From Pyrinomonadaceae bacterium (GTDB lineage: Bacteria; Acidobacteriota; Blastocatellia; Pyrinomonadales; Pyrinomonadaceae), in contig JAGOWF010000002.1 of the NCBI GenBank assembly GCA_018060305.1, positions 1 to 29,166 on the forward strand: a DNA stretch of 29,166 bases, read 5' to 3'. The translations under genes were made by a program, and so were the position numbers. Below, in pieces: positions 1 through 7,945 of the stretch (positions are counted from its first letter, which is position 1; every line of letters starts with the position of its first letter). Under the pieces are notes generated by a model. That model saw only the letters and a program-made list of their open reading frames with translations, had not been told where the DNA came from and searched no databases.

Positions 1-1529
1 AACTGCTTAAGGAAAGATCGGCGGCGGCTGAGGAGGGCGGCGGGGCGAAGCGGGTTGAGAAGCAGCGGGCGTCGGGCAAGATGACGGCGCGCGAGCGGAT
101 CGATTTTTTTCTGGACGAAGGGTCGTTTGAGGAGTTTGACAAGTTTGTCGCGCATCGCTCGACGGACTTTGGGCTTGAGGAGCAGAAGTTCCCCGGCGAC
201 GGCGTTGTGACGGGCCACGGGCTGGTTGACGGGCGTGAGGTGTTTGTTTTTGCACAGGATTTTACGGTGTTTGGCGGTTCCCTGTCTGAGACGCACGCCG
301 AGAAGATCTGCAAGGTGATGGACCTCGCGATGAAGGTCGGTGCGCCTGTCATCGGGTTGAACGATTCGGGCGGAGCGAGAATTCAGGAAGGCGTCGTAAG
401 CTTAGGCGGCTACGCGGACATTTTCCTCAGGAACACGCTCGCGAGCGGCGTCGTGCCGCAGATCTCGTGCATCCTCGGCCCGTGCGCGGGCGGTGCGGTC
501 TATTCGCCTGCCATTACGGACTTTAACGTAATGGTCAAGGACACGTCGTATATGTTCATCACGGGCCCCGACGTGATCAAGACCGTCACGCACGAGGACG
601 TGACCAAGGATGAACTCGGCGGAGCGATGACGCATAACGTCAAGTCCGGCGTCGCACACTTTGCCGCCGACAGCGATCAGCACGCTCTGCAGATCACGCG
701 GGAATTGCTCTCGTTCATGCCGTCGAATAACGTGGATGACCCGCCTTTTGTAGCGACGAGCGACCCGTCGGATCGTGCGGACGAGGCTTTGAACTCGATC
801 GTTCCCGAGTCCGCCAATCAGCCTTACGACATTCGCGATATCGTTCACTCTGTCGTTGACGACGGATATTTCTTCGAGGTGCAGGAGCATTACGCACCAA
901 ACATCGTCGTGGGATTTGCGCGGCTCGGCGGCAGCTCGGTCGGGATCGTCGCAAACCAGCCGGCGTTTCTCGCGGGCGTGCTCGACATCGATGCTTCGGT
1001 AAAGGCGGCGAGGTTCGTGCGGTTTTGCGATTGCTTTAATATTCCTCTCATTACGTTTGAGGACGTGCCTGGATTTTTGCCGGGCGTCGATCAGGAGCAT
1101 CACGGCATCATCCGTCACGGTGCAAAGCTGCTCTTTGCGTTCGCCGAGGCGACCGTGCCAAAGATCACCGTCATCACCCGCAAAGCCTACGGCGGCGCGT
1201 ACTGCGTGATGGCGTCAAAGCATATTCGCACGGACATCAACTTCGCCTATCCGACCGCCGAGATCGCCGTCATGGGAGCCGAGGGCGCGGTCGGCATCCT
1301 GTATCGCAAGCAGCTTGCCGACACGACAAACCCTGAGGAAGATCGGGCAAGGATAATCGACGAATTCAACGACAAGTTCGCCAATCCGTATGTTGCGGCC
1401 GAACGCGGCTTTATCGATGAGGTGATCGAACCACGCTTTACGCGGCCAAAGCTGATCCGGGCGTTGTCGCTGTTAAGAAATAAGCGCGACTCAAATCCGC
1501 CAAAGAAGCACGGGAATATTCCGTTGTGA
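1..1529 (+). CDS. Acyl-CoA carboxylase carboxyltransferase (beta) subunit, propionyl-CoA carboxylase type; 5' end outside window
   Basis: This is the carboxyltransferase subunit of a biotin-dependent acyl-CoA carboxylase; it moves CO2 from carboxybiotin to an acyl-CoA (propionyl-CoA or similar) in the cytoplasm. The frame is open from base 3 with no stop. The residues before the ATG at 81 (ending RVEKQRASGK, then MTARERID) match the usual N-terminal region of the family, so the ATG at 81 is internal and the true start lies left of the window. The visible part is about 508 residues, close to the usual 510-540. Landmarks are SGGARIQEG (oxyanion loop of the N-terminal crotonase fold), AYGGAY near base 1190 (second oxyanion loop) and the AEIAVMGAEGAVGIL segment. 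The residue after AYGGAY (codon 1203-1205) is Cys; actinobacterial propionyl-CoA carboxylases have Asp there, a position linked to acyl chain preference, so the exact substrate is open. It is followed by a palindromic repeat and alr. Confidence 0.93.
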   Translation, partial: LLKERSAAAEEGGGAKRVEKQRASGKMTARERIDFFLDEGSFEEFDKFVAHRSTDFGLEEQKFPGDGVVTGHGLVDGREVFVFAQDFTVFGGSLSETHAEKICKVMDLAMKVGAPVIGLNDSGGARIQEGVVSLGGYADIFLRNTLASGVVPQISCILGPCAGGAVYSPAITDFNVMVKDTSYMFITGPDVIKTVTHEDVTKDELGGAMTHNVKSGVAHFAADSDQHALQITRELLSFMPSNNVDDPPFVATSDPSDRADEALNSIVPESANQPYDIRDIVHSVVDDGYFFEVQEHYAPNIVVGFARLGGSSVGIVANQPAFLAGVLDIDASVKAARFVRFCDCFNIPLITFEDVPGFLPGVDQEHHGIIRHGAKLLFAFAEATVPKITVITRKAYGGAYCVMASKHIRTDINFAYPTAEIAVMGAEGAVGILYRKQLADTTNPEEDRARIIDEFNDKFANPYVAAERGFIDEVIEPRFTRPKLIRALSLLRNKRDSNPPKKHGNIPL

Positions 1530-1531
1530 TT

Positions 1532-1620
1532 GGAGGGGCGAGCATCTTGCTCGCCCGTAGCCTAACCAGATGTTGATCGAGAATGCTTCGCGCACGGGCG
1601 AGCAAGATGCTCGCCCCTCC
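1532..1620. repeat. REPIN-like palindromic element (two inverted hairpin arms)
   Basis: Two 27-bp arms, 1532-1558 and 1594-1620, are perfect inverted copies separated by 35 bp. Each arm is itself a hairpin: a 9-bp stem GGGCGAGCA/TGCTCGCCC with loop TCT (AGA in the other arm). Two REP-like hairpins in inverted orientation is the architecture of REPINs. The element fills the spacer between the carboxylase stop (1529) and the alr start (1626). It has no T-tract of the kind expected for a simple terminator. Family membership and copy number in the genome cannot be seen from one window. Confidence 0.85.
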
Positions 1621-1625
1621 AGTCG

Positions 1626-2780
1626 ATGATGACCCTCAACGAAAAGCGCCCTACCGCGACCTACATCGACCTCGACGCGCTCGCGTTCAATTTTCATGCG
1701 TCAAAGCGATTCATCGGCGACGATGTCAGTTACATGGCTGTCGTCAAAGCTGATGCCTATGGCCACGGCGCGGTCGAATGTGCTCTGCGGCTGGAGACGG
1801 AAGGCGTCGATTGGTTTGGCGTTGCCATACCTGAAGAAGGCGTTGAATTGCGAAAAGCCGGCGTGACGCGGCCGATCCTTTGTCTCGGCTCGTTTTGGCC
1901 GGGCCAGGAGCAACTCATCATTGAACACGGCCTGACACCGGTCATATTTAGTATCGAAACGGCTCGACGGCTGTCAGATCTCGTCGGCGCTAAGCCTATC
2001 AACATTCACGTCAAGATCGACACCGGCATGGGCCGCGTCGGTGTCAGATGGCCGGATGCGCGGACATTTGCGCGCGAACTCAAAGCCTGTTCAAACCTGA
2101 GTATCGTCGGCATCATGAGCCATTTGGCATCGGCTGACGATCCGAGTCAGGATGAGTTTACGGCCGGACAGATCGAGCGGTTTGATGAGGCTGTCGGCGT
2201 ATTTGAGCGTGAAGGCTTTTCACCGCAGGTCATCGATATTGCCAATTCGCCGGGATCGATCCGGTGCCGCGCGTCGCGTCGCGGAATGGTCCGTCTCGGT
2301 GGAGCATTGTATGGATTGCTGTCCGATATTTTGCCGAACACTTCCGAAAGGCCCGAGTTGCGGCCGGTGATGTCGCTTCGTTCGCGAATCGCCCATATCA
2401 AGGATGTGCCCGCCGGCGAAGGCCTGGGCTATGGGCAGACGTTTCATACAAGCCGCGCGTCGCGTATCGCACTCGTGCCGATAGGCTATGCCGACGGCTA
2501 TCCGCGGGCGATGTCGAATAGGGGCCGCGTGGTTGTGAACGGCAAGTTTGCACCGGTGGTCGGCCGCGTTTCGATGGATTGGACACTGCTCGATGTAACA
2601 GATATTGAGAACGCCGCCGTCGGCGACGAGGTCTTCCTGATCGGCGGCTCCGGCGACACGACTGTCACTGCCGCCGACCTCGCCTGCGAACTCGACACGA
2701 TCGGTTACGAGATCACATGTGGCATCAGCCCGAGGGTTCCTCGAGTGTATGTGGAAAAGGGTGCACAAGCCCGCGCGTGA
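1626..2780 (+). CDS. alr: Alanine racemase
   Basis: This PLP-dependent enzyme interconverts L- and D-alanine and supplies D-Ala for peptidoglycan. It is 384 residues long, the usual size. The PLP lysine is K41 in AVVKADAYGHG and the second catalytic base is Y269 in GLGYGQTF. The spacing matches the K39/Y265 pair of the Geobacillus enzyme. IGYADGYPR and the C-terminal DEVFLIGG/ITCGISPRVPR segments are typical of the C-terminal beta domain. Two ATGs (1626 and 1629) are adjacent; no good Shine-Dalgarno sequence is visible because a palindromic repeat abuts the start. The last codons and the stop lie inside another inverted repeat (2771-2829). Confidence 0.96.
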   Translation: MMTLNEKRPTATYIDLDALAFNFHASKRFIGDDVSYMAVVKADAYGHGAVECALRLETEGVDWFGVAIPEEGVELRKAGVTRPILCLGSFWPGQEQLIIEHGLTPVIFSIETARRLSDLVGAKPINIHVKIDTGMGRVGVRWPDARTFARELKACSNLSIVGIMSHLASADDPSQDEFTAGQIERFDEAVGVFEREGFSPQVIDIANSPGSIRCRASRRGMVRLGGALYGLLSDILPNTSERPELRPVMSLRSRIAHIKDVPAGEGLGYGQTFHTSRASRIALVPIGYADGYPRAMSNRGRVVVNGKFAPVVGRVSMDWTLLDVTDIENAAVGDEVFLIGGSGDTTVTAADLACELDTIGYEITCGISPRVPRVYVEKGAQARA

Positions 2781-2829
2781 GCAAGGGCGATACATCCGAC
2801 CTGAGTAATCCGCCCTTGCTTACGCGCGG
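2771..2829. repeat. Inverted repeat overlapping the alr stop codon
   Basis: The arms 2771-2789 and 2811-2829 are inverted copies, 18 of 19 bases matching, with a 21-base loop. The first arm contains the last sense codons and TGA of alr. The element ends 13 bases before the next start. There is no T-tract after the stem, so it is more likely a dispersed palindromic repeat of a second family than an intrinsic terminator, though it could attenuate transcription or protect the 3' end of the mRNA. Confidence 0.7.
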
Positions 2830-2842
2830 ACTTCTGCAATAG

Positions 2843-3709
2843 ATGACGACGCCCGACCAATTTCATTGGAAGCATTTTTTCAAGCGTCTTTACGACGTGT
2901 CATTTGACGCCGATATCTTCAGCCGTGCGGCACAGGTCGCATTCTATTTTTCGTTCGCCTTGTTCCCGCTGCTATATTTTCTCGTTTCGCTGTTTGGTAT
3001 CGTTTTAGAATCGTCGGACGGTTTGCGCAATGAGCTATTTGGCTATCTAAGGCAGATCATGCCTGTCACGGCATTTGATCTCGTGCGAAAGACCGTTGAC
3101 GAGATCGTCGCGAACAGCACCGGCGGCAAGCTGACGCTCGGCCTTATAGTCACGCTCTGGTCGGCATCAGCGGGCGTCGATGCAATACGGAGCGCTCTTA
3201 ATTCTGTGTATGGCTTCATCGATCAGCGGCCGTGGTGGCGGTCAAAGATGCAGTCGCTCGCCCTCACGCTGGTTGTCAGCCTTTTGTCGGCAGTGGTGCT
3301 GGCGATCGTCTTTTATGGGTGGCAATTGGTCCAGCACGCGACCGCAGCGTTGGGTTTTGAGATCACTTCACCGCTGGTGTTGGTCGCAATTCAATGGATA
3401 TCGATATTCGCGGTGATGCTGTTTACCTGTGAGGTGATCTACAATCTGCTGCCGGCGTTTAAGCGGTTGCGCTGGGTGTGGATCACGCCCGGCTCAGTGG
3501 TGGCTATCGTTCTTTGGATATTGCTTACCACCGCATTCCGCACATATCTCGGCTATTTCAATTCATACAACAAGGCCTATGGCTCGCTTGGCGCCGTAAT
3601 GATAATGATGCTGTGGCTCTATCTGACGGCACTGGCCCTGATGATCGGCGGCGTTATCAATTCGGTCCTGCACGCGATGCGCGTCGCCCGTGACGACACT
3701 CTGGCCTAA
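2843..3709 (+). CDS. YihY/BrkB (UPF0761) family inner-membrane protein
   Basis: This is a polytopic membrane protein of 288 residues. About six hydrophobic segments are seen near residues 33-55, 95-115, 138-163, 178-203, 214-235 and 247-275. The pattern AAQVAFYFSFALFPLLYFLVS at the first segment and YNKAYGSLGAVMIMMLWLYL near the end are family hallmarks. The family was once annotated as ribonuclease BN, which is not supported; its molecular role is unsettled and transport or envelope functions have been proposed. Its stop and the next ATG share one base (TAATG at 3707-3711), so the two membrane proteins are probably translationally coupled. Confidence 0.88.
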   Translation: MTTPDQFHWKHFFKRLYDVSFDADIFSRAAQVAFYFSFALFPLLYFLVSLFGIVLESSDGLRNELFGYLRQIMPVTAFDLVRKTVDEIVANSTGGKLTLGLIVTLWSASAGVDAIRSALNSVYGFIDQRPWWRSKMQSLALTLVVSLLSAVVLAIVFYGWQLVQHATAALGFEITSPLVLVAIQWISIFAVMLFTCEVIYNLLPAFKRLRWVWITPGSVVAIVLWILLTTAFRTYLGYFNSYNKAYGSLGAVMIMMLWLYLTALALMIGGVINSVLHAMRVARDDTLA

Positions 3710-4995
3710 TGAGACCCAACGGCTCGATGCTAACGACTATTGTCGAATGGACGTTTCTCGTTCTGATCTTTTCACTTGCCTTTATGCGGCCAAGTGTTTT
3801 TCTGCTTGGCAGCACGGCGGTCGCAACCGACTTTATCTTTCTTGCCTGCGCTGTCCTGTTTGCGGTCGCGGTCGCGTTTCGTCACGCCTCATTTGAATTT
3901 GATCGTGCATACATTTGGCTTGGCATATACGCTCTCGCCCTGACGCTTTCAGCGCTGCTTTCGATCGACAACGTCCGTAGCATCAGACGGCTTCCGGCGG
4001 AGCTTTATCTCATCGGTCTCGCAGCGATAACGCTCAACATCGTCCGCTCCGAGCAAATGCTTATTCGTACCTTGATCGTCTGGCTTGCAGCCGGAACGGT
4101 CGCAGCATTGGTTCCGACGGTAACAGCCGTTTCGTTCTATATCGGCTGGGACAATCCGCTCGCCGCCTTTGCGATGCATCACTACGGCACACTGCCGCCC
4201 GGCAATTATCCGCGAATACAAGGCACATTCGAGTATCCGGCGATGCTCTGCAATTATCTGACCGTCGGCTTGATGATGCTGTTTGCGTTTTGGCGCTCTG
4301 AGCGTATCGGCACCGTCGTGTTCTTCGCGTTGCTCGTCGTATTCTCGGTCGCGATCTTCTTTACGCTCACGCCCGGGATCGGCGGGGTCCTTGCCGCGAT
4401 TGGCCTGTGGTTTTATTTCGCAGGACGTTCGGAGGACAACGTAAAGCCAAAGCTCGCGTTGGCGGGCGTTATCGCGGCGATCGCGGCATTTGTCATCGTC
4501 TCTTCGATCACGCCTTTCGGCACGTCGGGGCCTGTATATTTCTCGCTTGCCGGATATGATATTACGCCGACCGCAAGACTGCTGGTATGGCAACAGGCGT
4601 TGGCAACGATCGCGTCGCATCCGCTATTCGGTGTCGGCCTCGGTCTGCCCGTCGTCGATCTTGCCTATCGAGTCCCCGCAGGCGCTTGGACGCTTATTAC
4701 GGACGCACATAACGTCGCTCTGAACGTCGCCGCTCAGGCCGGTATCGTCGGGGCGAGCGCGTTGACGGCGGTCGTCATTGCGGTAATGAAACGTGCAGGT
4801 TTTTCGTCGGCCGATCGATCGGAATTGTCGTCGGTCAGACTCGCGATGGGCGTCGCGTTTGTATCGTGCCTTGTGATTCAGGGATTTGCCGGTTCGTTTG
4901 AGAATGCCCGCCACCTGTGGGTCTTGATCGGCCTGATCGTCGCAGCGGACAGGCTCAACCAGACGAAGCGGCAGACAGAAGAGCTTCACGCATAG
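3709..4995 (+). CDS. O-antigen ligase/Wzy-like polytopic membrane protein
   Basis: The protein has 428 residues and roughly ten hydrophobic segments. Near residue 290 it has RLLVWQQAL followed by SHPLFGVGLG, and near 333 it has DAHNVALNVAAQAGIVG. This R..W..A..-PLFGxGxG...HN order is the signature of the WaaL/Wzy-like superfamily, which joins or polymerises lipid-linked glycans in the periplasm. No glycan gene cluster surrounds it, so ligase and polymerase cannot be told apart, and an exosortase-associated or other ligase-like role is possible. It starts with a one-base overlap with the YihY gene. Its 3' end overlaps the convergent FHA-kinase gene by 41 bp (4955-4995). Confidence 0.8.
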   Translation: MRPNGSMLTTIVEWTFLVLIFSLAFMRPSVFLLGSTAVATDFIFLACAVLFAVAVAFRHASFEFDRAYIWLGIYALALTLSALLSIDNVRSIRRLPAELYLIGLAAITLNIVRSEQMLIRTLIVWLAAGTVAALVPTVTAVSFYIGWDNPLAAFAMHHYGTLPPGNYPRIQGTFEYPAMLCNYLTVGLMMLFAFWRSERIGTVVFFALLVVFSVAIFFTLTPGIGGVLAAIGLWFYFAGRSEDNVKPKLALAGVIAAIAAFVIVSSITPFGTSGPVYFSLAGYDITPTARLLVWQQALATIASHPLFGVGLGLPVVDLAYRVPAGAWTLITDAHNVALNVAAQAGIVGASALTAVVIAVMKRAGFSSADRSELSSVRLAMGVAFVSCLVIQGFAGSFENARHLWVLIGLIVAADRLNQTKRQTEELHA

Positions 4996-6259
4996 CACCG
5001 GCGGTTCGCCAGCGCATTTCGGGCTGCTTGGCGAGCGAAGTTTCGATCACCGATGCCACATGCTCGGGCACCTCTGGGACGCGGCTCCGGATGGGAACGA
5101 CGGGCCGTTCGAAGATGGCCTTTACCGTCTCGGCAATGCCAGCCTTTGGCGCGATGTCGAGGGCGTGGGCGCCGGTGAGCAGACTATACGCCGTCATGCC
5201 AATTGCGTAGATATCGGAGGGAGGCCTAACCTCTTTGAAGTCGCGAATCTGCTCCGGCGGCATATAGGCAATGGTCCCGGCGACGTCGCCAACCATTGTG
5301 ACACCGGACATTCCCGTTTCCTTAAAGCTCTTGGAGAGTCCAAAATCCGTCAGCTTGGCGGTCGAGCCCGGAAAGTCACCGGCAACCAGAATGTTCTGTT
5401 CCTTGATGTCGCGGTGGACAAAGCCGAGATTATGCGCGAAATCAAGCGCGGCCAACGTTTGCTCGACGACCTGTATCGCTTCGCGAAAATCGAGCTTGCC
5501 GCCACGATGCCTCGCGAGGCGTGATGCGTCCATTCCCTGAATAAACTCGGTCACGAGATAGACCAAGCCGTTGTGCGTGCCGTGCGCGACGTATTCGACG
5601 ATGTTTGGATGTTTTAGCGACGCGGCGACCTCGATCTCGCGCATAAAGCGCTTCAGCGACTGCTCGCTGACGGCGACCTCGGGAAGCAGCGTCTTTATTG
5701 CGACCGCTCGGCCATCGGCGTCTGAACGGCCGAGCATCACGCTGCCCATGCCGCCCTGGCCGATAACGCGGATCATCTGGTAGTTCGGTATCGGCTGAGG
5801 ATTTGTCTTGAGTTTTTCGCGACAATCATCACACACGAACGATAGCTTGGCCTCGGGATGAGTCGCCTCGACCGCCGCAGGCACGCTGCAATTCAGGCAA
5901 GTAACGTTGACGACCGACGGATGCGAAAGCAATTCGGCCGTATTGGCAAAATCCTCGAGTCCCGTTGTCACCTCGACCTCAAGAACGGTCTCGCCGCCCT
6001 GAATGCGGTCGCCGCTCTTGAGATGGGCCTCAGCAACGCGCATGCCGTTTACGAAGCAGCCATTCGTAGAATTAAGGTCGCGGAGGAACGCCTGCGGCGG
6101 CGCGATCTCGATCAGGCAGTGGTGTCGGGAAAAGAACCTGTCATGCGGTAGGCAGAACTGCGCGTCGTCGCTCCTTCCGATCAGAAAGGTGTCGTGCTGA
6201 TCGAAACTGAAATCGCGGCCCGTCTGAGGGCCGGCAACGACGTGAAGAGTGACTCGCAT
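4955..6259 (-). CDS. FHA domain - zinc ribbon - Ser/Thr protein kinase
   Basis: This 434-residue protein has no transmembrane segment and should be cytoplasmic. Residues 1-95 form an FHA domain (GRS at 28-30, SRHH at 44-47, NSTNG at 63-67), which binds phosphothreonine. A four-cysteine ribbon follows (C121/C124 and C143/C146). Residues 160-434 are a Hanks-type kinase with glycine loop GQGGMG (167-172), K189 in VAIK, HRDIKEQN (catalytic D284), DFG (305-307) and PPE (334-336). All catalytic residues are present, so it is probably active. FHA at the N-terminus with the kinase behind it is an uncommon order for a soluble enzyme. It is the last gene of the minus-strand cluster, 26 bp after the DUF4190 protein, and converges on the O-antigen-ligase-like gene. 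Confidence 0.93.
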   Translation of the reverse strand: MRVTLHVVAGPQTGRDFSFDQHDTFLIGRSDDAQFCLPHDRFFSRHHCLIEIAPPQAFLRDLNSTNGCFVNGMRVAEAHLKSGDRIQGGETVLEVEVTTGLEDFANTAELLSHPSVVNVTCLNCSVPAAVEATHPEAKLSFVCDDCREKLKTNPQPIPNYQMIRVIGQGGMGSVMLGRSDADGRAVAIKTLLPEVAVSEQSLKRFMREIEVAASLKHPNIVEYVAHGTHNGLVYLVTEFIQGMDASRLARHRGGKLDFREAIQVVEQTLAALDFAHNLGFVHRDIKEQNILVAGDFPGSTAKLTDFGLSKSFKETGMSGVTMVGDVAGTIAYMPPEQIRDFKEVRPPSDIYAIGMTAYSLLTGAHALDIAPKAGIAETVKAIFERPVVPIRSRVPEVPEHVASVIETSLAKQPEMRWRTAGAMREALLSAASSG

Positions 6260-6285
6260 TTTCGCCGATGGGCTCCGCTAGTAGT

Positions 6286-6813
6286 TTAACTTAGACTGCC
6301 GCCGATCAGCGCGAGCCCATAGATAATAAAGAGTAGGACGTATATCGCCAACGCTACTGCGCCCATGATGATCCCGCCGATCGCCATTCCGCGACCGCCA
6401 TACAGTTGGGGCTCCTTGTCGGCCCGCGATTTTGCGAGGACGCCTGTGATGAGGGCCGCCGGAGCCAGCAACAGCCCGATATAACAGCACCAGCCGACGG
6501 TCAAACTTGAGATGCCGAGGATCAGAGCAACGACAGCAAGCGACTGGTTCGGCGACGCAACATAACCACCGAATGGCGGCTGCTGGACGGCGCTCGGCTG
6601 CCACTTTACCGGAGGCTGGCCCGTGGGTTGCTGAGGCCAATTCGTCGGATTCGTTACCCGCGACTGGTCGAGCAGGATCGTCGGCGGTGTTTCGTCAGCG
6701 TAACGGCCAAGCGGCGGCTCCTGAGAGAATGCGATCAGCAGTTCACCATCCTCAAGGCAAAAGTTGAGAGACGGATCGCTATAGGTCTGCTTGCAACGCG
6801 GGCACTGCTTCAT
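6286..6813 (-). CDS. N-terminal zinc-ribbon-tagged membrane protein with DUF4190-like C-terminus
   Basis: The protein has 175 residues. Residues 1-23 are a short zinc-ribbon-like tag (C4, C7, C19 and D22; CxxC then CLED), nearly identical to the tag on the 316-residue protein encoded just upstream and similar to the N-terminus of the kinase beyond it. A Pro/Gln-rich linker (about 40-85) follows, then two hydrophobic segments (about 92-126 and 145-170) with the GxxxGxxA...GGxGMAIGGIIMG character of DUF4190 proteins. The tag is therefore expected in the cytoplasm next to the membrane. The function is unknown; co-transcription with two kinases suggests it is a kinase substrate or partner. Confidence 0.82.
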   Translation of the reverse strand: MKQCPRCKQTYSDPSLNFCLEDGELLIAFSQEPPLGRYADETPPTILLDQSRVTNPTNWPQQPTGQPPVKWQPSAVQQPPFGGYVASPNQSLAVVALILGISSLTVGWCCYIGLLLAPAALITGVLAKSRADKEPQLYGGRGMAIGGIIMGAVALAIYVLLFIIYGLALIGGSLS

Positions 6814-6818
6814 CTTAA

Positions 6819-6921
6819 TTAGGAATTGAGAATTGAGAATTGAAAATCAACGCGAGAGAACTACCGGGCCTAACGATCGACAGCCTACTTTCATTTTTCA
6901 TTCTCAATTATCAATTCTCAG
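6819..6921. repeat. AATTGAGAATTG-type palindromic element filling an intergenic spacer
   Basis: Left arm 6819-6848 carries three copies of an AATTGAGA-like unit; right arm 6891-6921 is an imperfect inverted copy. The central 42 bases are not repeated. The element runs from the stop codon of the 316-residue gene (6922) to within a few bases of the next start (6813). It is much more AT-rich than its surroundings. It looks like a dispersed repeat rather than a terminator, because the stem is imperfect and the loop long. Confidence 0.65.
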
Positions 6922-7872
6922 TTACTTTCGGATCTCAAGATTTTTGAATCCGATCTTGACGGCGTCGGCTGCGTAGAGGCCGACAACACCGCTCGAATAG
7001 CCATACTGGTTCTTTATCGAATTCACCTTCTTGCCGTTAATGTAGATATCGATACTGTCGCTCTGGTCGCGGATCTCAAGCGTATTCTCAGACGTGCCGT
7101 CGAGTATCGCGTCGGATTTTGTCCAATTGACGACCGCCGTTTCCTTTTTCGGTTCGTGATGGACCACGCGATAGCGCTTTTTCTTTGAGTCGATCAGCAG
7201 CGCATAGCCCTGCTCTAGCGGAGTCGTCTTGCTGTGAAAGACGAGGCCGAATCCGAGATTCGTCGTGGCGTCATCAATATTCCTCGCGGTCACCAGTACA
7301 TCAGCGTTGACGGATTTCTGGTCGGCAGTGCCGGCGAGCACAAAATAGTAGCCTTTCAACTTCGATGACATCCTAAATTCGCCATCAGAATAATCGGTAT
7401 TTCCGTAGCTTGCATCCGTCTGTTCCCATTTTGAAAGATCAAGTTTGGTTGACGCCGAGCGTCCGCCCGTCGATGTCGAGCTATTGGAATTCTTGCTGCC
7501 GAATGTCGATGAATTGCCATTTGAGGCGACCTCGTTACCCCGTTGGGCGTCGTTCTGGCTCCCTATATAGATCAGCCCCGCAAAGCCGCCCCCGCATAGC
7601 AGCACAAGCACGCCGAGGATCAGGAGCACCCAGACCCACGCCTTTGAAGACTTCTTTGGCGGCTGCAGAGAATAACCTTGCTGCTGGCCGACATTCCAGC
7701 CGGTTTGGCCTGTCTGCTGCCCCGGGCCTTGCTGCGTCGGAAAAGCCTGCTGCATCTGCACCGTCGGCGGCGGCTGCGCACCGGCCATTTGCGTCAGGGT
7801 CGAGCCGTCCTCAAGGCAAAAATTAAGGCTGTCGTCGGCGTATGTCTTCTGGCATCGCGGGCAAATCTTCAT
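6922..7872 (-). CDS. Zinc-ribbon-tagged single-pass membrane protein with extracytoplasmic beta-sandwich-like domain
   Basis: The protein has 316 residues. It starts with the tag MKICPRCQKTYADDSLNFC (C4, C7, C19, D22), then has a Gln/Pro-rich linker, a basic patch and one transmembrane segment (about 78-104). A Ser/Asn-rich linker (about 105-140) leads to a C-terminal domain (about 143-316) that by position is outside the membrane. That domain has LDLSKWEQ, a GFGLVFH motif and VNSIKNQYGYSSGVVGLYAA, resembling DUF1080/LamG-type concanavalin-like folds that bind sugars; this fold call is an inference. A TATAAT box at 7914-7919 (minus strand) lies in the 73-bp gap behind the kinase gene, without a clear -35. 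The topology would suit a sensor or receptor paired with the neighbouring kinases. Confidence 0.82.
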   Translation of the reverse strand: MKICPRCQKTYADDSLNFCLEDGSTLTQMAGAQPPPTVQMQQAFPTQQGPGQQTGQTGWNVGQQQGYSLQPPKKSSKAWVWVLLILGVLVLLCGGGFAGLIYIGSQNDAQRGNEVASNGNSSTFGSKNSNSSTSTGGRSASTKLDLSKWEQTDASYGNTDYSDGEFRMSSKLKGYYFVLAGTADQKSVNADVLVTARNIDDATTNLGFGLVFHSKTTPLEQGYALLIDSKKKRYRVVHHEPKKETAVVNWTKSDAILDGTSENTLEIRDQSDSIDIYINGKKVNSIKNQYGYSSGVVGLYAADAVKIGFKNLEIRK

Positions 7873-7945
7873 GGCAGGTCCCCGTGTATATCGGTTTGCT
7901 TTGGAACGGAATCATTATAACCATAACCGAGTAGAAAAGGCGACT

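Noticed and set aside
1..255. Small minus-strand Pro/Arg-rich frame at the left edge
   Set aside because: Shadow of the carboxylase gene; low complexity from GC-rich codons.
402..1118. Long minus-strand frame opposite the carboxylase gene
   Set aside because: Arg/His-rich, no family resemblance; it is a shadow of the plus-strand gene in GC-rich codons.
6819..6921. Possible CRISPR or tandem-repeat array
   Set aside because: Units are too short and irregular, with no unique spacers of even length; it is an inverted-repeat element.
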